Below, piece by piece: positions 56,410 to 64,000 of a DNA stretch of 64,000 bases (position 1 is the first letter of the stretch; every line of letters starts with the position of its first letter). A program made the translations under genes and the position numbers. The notes beneath the pieces are model-generated. The model was not told the DNA's origin. It worked only from the letters and a program-made list of their open reading frames with translations, and did no database searches. The DNA is taken from NCBI GenBank assembly GCA_963978905.1, contig OZ022257.1, forward strand, positions 37,415,416 to 37,479,415, given 5' to 3'. This DNA is from Trichostrongylus colubriformis (Eukaryota > Nematoda > Chromadorea > Rhabditida > Trichostrongylidae).

Positions 56410-59400
56410 CTAATCATCTTTTTTATCGCCAGCCGCATCGGCTTTGATCTCCACCACGCCTTCATCAGAAACCTCGACCTCTGAGTGGGCATCGGCTTCA
56501 CTTTCGCTAGATTCTTCATCAGAATCGAACTTCTTTTTAGCCAATCTAGACTCCAAAGCTTCTATTGAGAGATGCTAAAAGAAATTTTCATAAAAACCTT
56601 AGCAGTTTTGAAAAAGAGGTTCCAAGGAGTAGTGAAAAGTGCAAACTTGATTATTCGAACAATGAATCCTTCCCCTCAAACACCTACGGCTCAGCAACTA
56701 CAGTATACAAGATAGTTCAAAAGGAAATGAAAGAATAGGAGCCTTGTGATTCGAGATATGCTCGCTTCAGAAATCTCATTCAAAGGTTGATTTCCAGCCG
56801 TACAAGCAGTTTACAGGTAACTATGCTTAATTGTAGAGGAACGGCAATTCAGCCGCTCGCGTGAAAAAGAGATCGATTGGCCAGAAATTCAGAAACTGGA
56901 GCTCGTCCACTGTTCTTTGCGAAGACGAGTTTCGCTTCGTGCTGTGTCACTGATTGTGAGTATTGGGAGGACCCATATGGATTCGAATCGCAAACGTAAC
57001 AGTGGGACAGAAAGTTGCGCTCTAAAGTCTCTGACAAGGCCCTGCGGTATTTGATACAACCCATGAGAGCCTTGTAAGAGCCTTTCAGCGCACCCTCAAG
57101 TGCCTACCGTTCCACACGCCTTCCCCTGGACCACTAGCCTCCTATCTAACGTGGATCTGTTTTCCTTGTTACACTAAAATTATCTTCTGCTGCCTTGATG
57201 TAGGTTTCAAGTACTTGGAACCTGTTCAGCTTTGGGTCTTGGTACCTACCTACTGGCCATTGAGGATTATTCTAAAATATTCACAAAAAGAGGCACAACA
57301 TTGTCTCTGGTCAAAACGGGCTATCAAAGCACCGTGCACGACTCACCTCAGGTATCACAAACTCTTCCGAGTGATCCAACGGGAAAGAAACACATATCTC
57401 ATTACCGTCGTAAAATTCGAGAGCCAAAGTGGTTTCAAGCCGGTTGTCCTGTGATACACTGCATAAAAATGTGGACTACTTCTGGTAAAAGCAACTTATG
57501 AATATACGTTCTATATCTGAGCATAGCAATGAGCTTACCAGAATATACTGCCAGATTATCCCATAAGTACGGTAGATTAAAGCGAAATATGATAGAGGTC
57601 CTGCACAGGGTTGAGTTGCTTCAACCGCACGATCGACCTGGAAATTTTTAATGTTAGGTAAGGCCGCTTCCATACTTTGCGCACCGACGCCGGCACGCGC
57701 GTGACGGCGTCCACAGATAATGCGGTCCCAATCACACTACAGTATGGTGTTGTGGCCGATTCGAATCTTGGCGCTGTGCCAATAAGGTGATCGTGGCCGC
57801 TTCGTGTATTGATCGTGGCCGCTTCGTGTATTGGCACAGCGCCAAGATTCGAATCGGCCACAACACCATACTGTAGTGTGATTGGGACCGCATTATCTAT
57901 GCACGCCGTCACGCGCGTGACGCAGGCACGCGCGTGACGCAGGCACGCGCGTGACGCAGGCACGCGCGTGACGCAGGCACGCGCGTGATGGCGTCGGTGC
58001 GCAAAGTATGGAAGCGGCCTAAGGCTGATCTCGCGCACGATTGCAGAAGTAGTAGTACAACGTAGATCTAAAATTCAAGAATAATGACCAAACAAAGCAA
58101 ACCTTGGGCAAAACCATTTTTTCGTAACCCCATCGAGTTAGTTGCTGAGCATAATTGTTTGTGTAAAGCTCTTTTCCGTCTTCTAAAACAATATAAACTG
58201 AGTTCTCGCTAATTTTCATCGTACTGCTTTATAGATATAGTGATGCCATGACCGATTCACAGAGACCACGGAAAAGGGTTCAGAAATCTGACCAGTAGAG
58301 GTGTTTTACCACTCACTGTTTTTTGTGGGTGCGTTGGCATCACTGCCTGAATGATTCAAAGAAATCCGAGGCCACCAATCGGCTCCTACCCCAAGACGTA
58401 TCGGCCGACCCATTTTCTTCACATTCCGAAGTTCAAGAAGACAAATAAACAAACAAAAAACAGTATGCCGACTAGTGGGGTGGTAGGATTAGTGCACCAC
58501 AAAATGTAGCATAATACCAAAGGCATCATTGCTATGTAAATTCTTGGATTCGTCTTTCTCTGAACATGTACTACTGCTAGCACAAAAGTAGAGGAACAGA
58601 TAAGGGCAGCTAAATCCTTAAAGGCAGTGGTAGGGGTAATTCGATTGTTTCATTCCCTCCAATCTTTCATACTGATCGGTAGACGTTTTCACCACGAAAA
58701 CTTACACGTCAAGCACCACGTTATTTTGATCAATACGGATTAATACGATGTGACAAGTATCATTCTGCCATCATTCTCATTACTCTACATCTCGTAATTC
58801 CTCGGCAAAGTCGACTGTAGGAGGCGGACTGCCATGAGAAAGGCAGCTTGCCCTGATAAAGCCGCCTCCGTCACAGCTTAGGGGGGCGCCTTCCGCGGGG
58901 GATTTCGCCATACATAGGCCTCTCAGACCCGTAATTTTTCAATGAATGACTCCTTTTAGGATTCCCTATCGCCCAGATTAACCCAATCACTGTGTTTGAT
59001 GAGTTGTATCGCAGACTTACCTTTATCAATAACTATGGTCCGTTACAATTGTATTCGTGCAATTTCCCTACTCGGATGTTCAATCATGCAGTCGTGTTTC
59101 CCCTCTATTCAAGATGCAAATAAAAGAAAGTTTAAAATTGGGACAACCATTGAACAAATGACCCGCTTCACCTTTCAGTCACAAATGTTCCTTCCATGTT
59201 GCCAAAGCTGCACTGTTACTAGAGGCTTTCCATTTTTCACCACCTTCTTTCATGGAGTTCACAGATTCCGACATCACGTCGTATTCATCTATATCTGTTC
59301 TGAGCTAAGAAAAGGCGCCCAATGGTAACAACTGCATTTTAGGAAAGCGTCAAGCTTTCAACTTCGTTAAAAGTCGTAGTGGCGAGCGAATACGATTTGG

Positions 59401-62400
59401 CCTTCACGTGCAATGAGTGGGGGAGGGGAGGGGGGGGGGGGTGGTGCTGACGGGAAAACCTTGTCCATTTATACTTCCAGAAGAGTCAGTACATAGCCAT
59501 TCACCGACAATGGAACGATAAAAGGTCTAGGCCTGGGCAGGCACCGATCCCGGTGTCGAGACTCGGGTCATGCAAGCTAGAGTGCGCCGCACGTCACGTT
59601 GCTGTCTCCGCTCCCAGTTCTTAGCGACACTATTGAGCGAAGCCACATCTTCACCGCACAGCTACACACACTCACGCCCATGTGCAACACTTTCTTGCCT
59701 TCTGGTCGCTATAAGTACGCTGACGATTACTGTTTTCCGCCCGCTATAAGAAAACTCAAAGATTTGATGGTTCTTCAGCGCCTGAGCAAGCTAGAAGAGA
59801 CCTCAAGTTGGATTGTCGATCACCCGCGATTAGCAATATAGAAGCGAACCTTGAATATTTGGCGGAAGGACTCATTGTCAGTGCATCACGGCAAATATAA
59901 TTAACTGTATCTACTAGAAAACTAACCTCCAAAAATAACCCCAGCAGCAGATTGGAGAAGATGCTCGTCTCGCTCCTAAAGATTCAGGTTTTATCCAGCT
60001 TAACGTTCACGCTGCACACATAAGTTCAAGCATGCACTCAAGTAGATCCCTCAGCTCTTTGCTTTCAACTGAACACGATATTTAGTGGTAAAGAAAGGTA
60101 TCTTTACAGTACTACAGTCCGCGTAGGAGTAAATTCCTGAAATCGTTGGGTCCGATGTAGCACGGAAGCGGAGCGCACATGTAAAAGGAATGTTTCCAAT
60201 CACAATGGGCTATGGTAGAACTGGTAGTGAGTCACTTCCTACTTTCGACAAAACAATCAGTCACAATATACGAATCGCAATGCCAAAGGAAAATCACGGG
60301 TTTAGCTCCAAAATAATTGCATATGCTGAATCAGTGGAGTTGCGGCAAAAAGAGACTTTAGAAAGACTGATTCCAAACAGACAATTGCCTGAGGTTTCAG
60401 AATTGAAATCAAGAAGAAAGAATAGTCAACACCGCAGGAGTACCAGAGGGAGCCTCAGTGGTTTGTCAACAAATCACGATTCTCTCGACTCAGAGAGGGC
60501 ACTACACGGTGATCAAGACTGAAAAGAAAGTACTATACAGGTCGTAATATGTTCGTGGTTATGTCCAGGATAATCACATGAGGATAATAAAGCATCGTTG
60601 AAAACGAAGGTCCTACTATTGCGACAGGTAAAAAAAGCCAAAAATCTAATAAAAGGGGATATGTGGTGCTAATGACTTTCATGTAGAGACGGACTGCTAC
60701 CAGAATATGGTGTGCTGCAGGCTCAGATCTTGTTACATCTTCAAGCTGAACTTTAACGGTAAAAGGCGCTATAAACTTGCCGTTACTTTGCGTCAACTCC
60801 TACCTTTCTGCCTTTCCTGCATAGTATTAACATTTCTTTCGCTTGAGAATTCACCGCTTATGCGCCCTTTCCTCAACCATTCGAGGAATGTTGGCCAGGA
60901 TACAGGAACTCAAATGGAAGCAGCAAGCGTTTGTCGTGTATGGTAACCTGATTTGCGTGACGCAGTAACCACAAACCACTTCGAAGTGTTACCAATACCC
61001 CTGCTGGCATCATAAAGCACTGGCTGGCCTAAAGCGACGAGATAGTGCCTTAGAGTCACACGGCAATTGTCTCCTACTGTTTTTTCAATATATGCACGAA
61101 AACTAGTGATCCTTACTCTAGGATTGTCATAGAAGATGCCGAAAGTCGTTGCTCCTGACGGCAGAAGATCGCGCACCTGAAATTGATTGCCGACCACTTA
61201 TAAGTGTGAGTGAACTGCAAAATACAAATTCCAAGTAAAAAAAAACACAAAAAGGCGAAAAAGTACTTCTCTCAGTATCGCGCCAACACCAGAATAGGCA
61301 CCGATATGGTGCTTGTAATAGACTATGAGCGATTTTCCCAGATACTTCGGAGCTTCGGTGACAGATGGCTAAAAAAGTAAGAAACCGGTGAAAATGTGAA
61401 GTTATGCAGCGAAAAGAAAAAGAAAGAGCAGTAAAAATAATTTTCGAGAGCCTCAGTGTTCTGAAAGGCATGAAAGAGAGGACCAATATACTACGGGTTT
61501 GATTACCTGAAATTTGTTTTCGTGAAAAACACACCTTTTTATATCCTCCTTCCCTCTACGATGGTTTTGTGCTTTTCTGAACAATCAACTACTTTCATTA
61601 CAAATCTGCTTCACTGGGGTCAGGAAATTTTGCTGTGGGCGATTTCATTGAAGTTTTTCTTTTCATGAATATAGGGCCTAGTTCCTCAAAGAGACAGTTT
61701 CAAAAATTTATTTTGTCTTCCTCATGCATTTTCTACGAGCAATAAACAAACGAGTAAAATTACTCCTAACAACTATATATCATGTATTCTGCTCTGTCGC
61801 CATTATATGATAAGTGTGACGTGACTATTCCTTTTGAACGTGGATGAGGTGGGACCATTTGAGCACTGGCATCCCTTGTCTACCCATGACTTCTTCTGAG
61901 ACTTCGCTTCATACAACTACCCCACAAAAACAATTCTCATGAATATTCTTTTTCCCCTTCCACCTGGTTTATATTCGGCAAAGACTTCTAGGCTTGCATC
62001 CCTATTTCGGGTACACAGTATAAAGTCATGCAAAATTCTGATATCGAGCTGCCCAAGATTCAAAACTAATATTGTCGCAGTATTATACCGTAATCACCAG
62101 CGAGTGTTCTTAAATAGACGTCAAATGATTTGAGTATTGCTGTTAATGCAAAAAACCTGCCCGAACGAACTGCCCGAAAGTACTGGAAAAAGAAATGCAA
62201 CGCAAATGGAATAATTTCTTTTCAAAGGTATCGTTTGCTTTGCATCGTCCTACTACACTGTGACATTTGCACAACGTCCTGTGTAGATTGCTAGCGCTAA
62301 CAACCTCCGTTTTGATGCCAATCTGTTCCAAAAGGTTGAATGGCATTGGATCTCATTACGGTCTACCAACGTGGCAGATGCAGAAGTCATAATCTTGTCA

Positions 62401-62687
62401 CATACTTAAATAGCATCTTTGACTGTTTCCCAAGCTGAATACAGTTGTATTCTTTGAGCATAACTCCACTAGGATGCCCCTTCTGGTCCATTAGGAACGA
62501 CAATGGTAGGTTCTAGGTTTTGCATAAAAAATAAAATTAAGTAACGCAAGTTAAGCACATGAAGTAAAGAATTTTCCAGAAATAAAAGTTTTACCTGAAT
62601 GTTGCTAAAGAATCCACTAACAGCAACCTTGTAGGCGATGTAAGCTAAGATCAGAAGACAAACTGCAATGAAGGCCAGCTCAAACAT
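56410..62687 (-). CDS. tex264-like: TEX264-like ER-phagy receptor (nine exons)
   Basis: Exons: 62595-62687, 61267-61368, 61117-61176, 59927-59975, 58103-58197, 57539-57637, 57347-57448, 57173-57271, 56410-56574. All phases agree and give 287 residues (human TEX264 has 313). TTTTTTTGCAG directly before the ATG is a trans-splice-type acceptor. Residues 1-25 are a membrane anchor (FIAVCLLILAYIAYKVAV). A GyrI-like domain follows: YYKHHIGAY (48-56), FGIFYDNP (77-84), LLQSAAGVIFG, YAQQLTRWGYEKM, VEATQP...LSYFALIYR, ALEFYDGNEICVSFPL and EEFVIPE (to 200). Human counterparts are VAYKFHMGLYG, IAVYYDNP and LEIYQEDQIHFMCPL. The acidic tail (234-287) ends GDKKDD. The family anchors in the ER and binds autophagosomal Atg8 proteins. 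No clear F-x-x-L motif sits in the tail; FQVL at 218-221 is the only candidate. The 3' end of exon 8 uses a weaker donor. Confidence 0.88.
57662..58019. mobile_element. Harbinger-like palindromic MITE in TEX264 intron 5
   Basis: Ends GGCCGCTTCCATACTTTGCG and complement, inside TAA on both sides (57659-57661 and 58020-58022). It is 358 bp, with arms inverted through CCCAATCACACTACAGTATGG and AAGATTCGAATCGGCCACAA. A 22-bp unit is doubled at the centre. It lies between exons 5 and 6 and leaves the splice sites intact. Confidence 0.75.
57903..57990 (+). repeat. 17-bp minisatellite, about five units
   Basis: Units of GCACGCGCGTGACGCAG in tandem in the right arm of the MITE. The left arm has a single unit, so the array expanded after the palindrome formed. 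Confidence 0.8.
58616..58970 (+). repeat. Copies of repeat families B and C in TEX264 intron 4
   Basis: 58616-58745 matches 10695-10830 (GTTTTCACCACGAAAACTTACACGTCAAGCACCACG region). 58745-58970 matches 11570-11790 (CGGCAAAGTCGACTGTAG, TTCGCC). In both places family B lies upstream of family C, so they may be parts of one longer element. Confidence 0.5.
59435..59598 (-). repeat. tRNA-derived SINE, copy 2, in TEX264 intron 4
   Basis: The minus strand reads GTGCGGCGCACTCTAGCTTGC and GAGTCTCGACACCGG (diverged A and B boxes), then GCCTGCCCAGGCCTAGACC and CTGACTCTTCTGGAAGTATA, collinear with the body of the SINE at 45425-45692. A C/G run lies at its 3' side (59420-59435). Confidence 0.45.
59599..60522 (+). 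other. Two unassigned plus-strand frames around TEX264 exon 4
   Basis: 59599-59841 (80 codons, with RKLKDLMVLQRLSKLEE) and 60190-60522 (110 codons, ending in a Ser/Arg-rich stretch, RGSLSGLSTNHDSLDSE) have protein-like composition but no domain I know and no paired splice sites. They could be a nested antisense gene or chance. Confidence 0.2.
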
Positions 62688-62842
62688 CTGCAAAAAAATT
62701 GCATGCCGACCGCATCACCCGTAGGAGAGGTATGAAACGAAATACGAAAATAAGACATCCATAAAACTGCCAGTGCAGTAGTTCAACTCAAGCAAACTCT
62801 TCTTCTATTCATTTATTTACATCTATTTGCTTATTGCATATA

Positions 62843-63343
62843 CAGTAGCGCTCAAAAGTCTTCGGCCAAAACTTTTTTGTCATAACTTTTTTACTAATTG
62901 ACAAAATTTGACAAAATTTTAATATGTTGCCTGAACCTATTGCCAACACTTCCTTCTACTTGAGTGCCGTTTGACACTTTTCATGCTTTTTTACAAGAAT
63001 TTACTACAAGACCACCGAAAAAAAGTAAAAGGCTTGGTCAAAAAAAACGGCTTTCTTCACAAAAACAAACGAGCAAGCCTCAGAGAACATTAATATTTGT
63101 AGAAAGACCACGACTTTTGATGACAGCGGCACAGCGGGACGGCAAAGCGATGGCACTCTAAAAACTAAAAATTTCATATAACCACGTAACCTATATTGTG
63201 AGCGCCAAAATAGTACATTAAGTATGCAGTGTCTCCAAGTACAACATACTAAAATTTCTCTTAGATCGGTGCAGTTGCAAAAAAGTTACAAGTGAAAAAC
63301 CCAAGTGAAAGACAATTTCGTCGAAGACTTTTGAGCGCTACTG
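62843..63343. mobile_element. Tc1-type MITE or deleted element
   Basis: The ends CAGTAGCGCTCAAAAGTCTT and complement are perfect over 20 bases and flanked by TA on both sides (62841-62842 and 63344-63345). CAGT ends with TA duplication are typical of Tc1. It is 501 bp. A 65-codon plus frame inside (62964-63161, with ERPRLLMTAAQRDG) resembles the GRPRKLT helix linker of Tc1 DNA-binding domains, so this may be a deleted Tc1 copy. Confidence 0.7.
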
Positions 63344-63345
63344 TA

Positions 63346-64000
63346 TGTAATGCGTCACCGACAAAAAATCGTAGAAGTGTTAGCTACTCCTTGCAACAAT
63401 ACAGAAGAAAGAAGAGGACTGTAGTGTATTCTCTGTCCGCAATTTTGCCTGCGTGAGCTCACTAAAAATATTTTAAAAAAAAGTAGATGAGGTAGGCCAA
63501 AGGTGAGTGCCCTGAGAAGTTCTGACATCAGAGATTCGAAGAAAGGTAATGATGGAACGACTGGGAGAAGGTGTGTGTCTATCAGATGCAAAGTAATTAC
63601 CTAATTGTCCAAACTGTGTAAAATTGGTATATTGGCACACTGGCACTAATGAGAGCAACTGTCCGGGGAGGGTGGGGGATCTGGCCTGTCCGGGGAGGGT
63701 GGGGGATCGGGTAGAACAGACCGGGTCGAGAGGAATTTCGCCATTGGCCAGTTGGTAGTCTTGGAGGTGATTGTTAATCGGGTATGTTCACACCCATTGT
63801 GGAACTGTAGTGCTGTTTTCGCTGCCTAATTGATAGCGGTGTACGAGAACAATACGGATACATTCCGTCACGCTAAATTTTCTACAGGAAAGAGCGCAGT
63901 ACGGAACCAAATTGTATCCGTAATGCTCGTTGAAAGATTCCGGAAGTATCAATTAAGTCCACAACGCTGCAAAATATTCATTTTCGAAATAATAAGGATT
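63346..64000. other. No gene supported; short tandem duplication
   Basis: A 27-base G-rich unit (CTGTCCGGGGAGGGTGGGGG plus ATC) is present twice at about 63659-63712. No exon is recognised. Confidence 0.4.

Noticed and set aside
57903..57990. Evenly spaced repeats considered as a CRISPR array
   Set aside because: Units are head-to-tail 17-bp repeats without unique spacers, inside a transposon in a eukaryotic intron.
60910..61197. A single continuous minus ORF starting at 61197 and running through TEX264 exon 3
   Set aside because: The ORF only overlaps exon 3. The GTAAGG donor at 61116 and the better-matching exon 4 at 59927-59975 show that the downstream part is intron.

Overview
This window looks like nuclear DNA from a parasitic nematode, most likely a clade V strongylid of the hookworm type. 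The organism call is inference. It rests on 3' splice sites of the TTTTCAG type, introns mostly of 60-120 bases, acceptor-like TTTGCAG or TTTCAG sequences just upstream of start codons (as expected for spliced-leader trans-splicing), worm-style secreted glycine-rich peptides, and a dense mix of RTE, Penelope, mariner/Tc1, hAT, Harbinger-like and MULE-like elements with tRNA-derived SINEs. There is no bacterial gene organisation. Most long single-frame ORFs here are chance; real genes are split into short exons.

Host genes: (1) the edge of an unidentified multi-exon gene, minus strand, 86-269. (2) A two-exon secreted glycine/tryptophan-rich peptide gene, minus strand, 20468-20804. (3) A possible exon pair of an unknown gene, minus strand, 35716-36111. 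(4) A diverged or decaying 5-oxoprolinase-like gene remnant, minus strand, 43424-44084, with weaker traces up to about 45260. (5) A second peptide gene of the same architecture, plus strand, 54097-54422. (6) A complete nine-exon TEX264-like ER-phagy receptor gene, minus strand, 56410-62687, reconstructed with all phases agreeing. The two peptide genes share a signal peptide, a short acidic spacer, a phase-2 intron, an RVKR processing site and a Gly-rich mature peptide.

Mobile DNA: a mariner copy (6296-7178) nested in the terminal repeat of a larger inverted-repeat element (6263-8233); a 231-bp MULE-like MITE with a perfect 9-bp target duplication (9469-9699); a 2-kb palindrome flanked by TAA (15032-17004) with tRNA-like modules in both arms; a Penelope-like remnant with GIY-YIG endonuclease (25243-26601); a nearly full-length but frameshifted RTE retrotransposon (27985-31150); a 3.3-kb hAT-type element with perfect 8-bp duplications (32201-35521) carrying an array of exon-like cassettes; two fold-back elements built from inverted mariner 3' ends (36458-37133, 55346-56036); a Tc1-like transposase remnant and SINEs (45425-46245, 59435-59598); a dead LINE (47510-50088); a putative solo LTR (52905-53600); and several MITEs.

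The most unusual item is at 2813-2900: two adjacent hairpins whose loops together supply every conserved hammerhead ribozyme core nucleotide, arranged so that the core can form only by loop-loop (pseudoknot) pairing. No CRISPR, rRNA or functional tRNA gene is supported.
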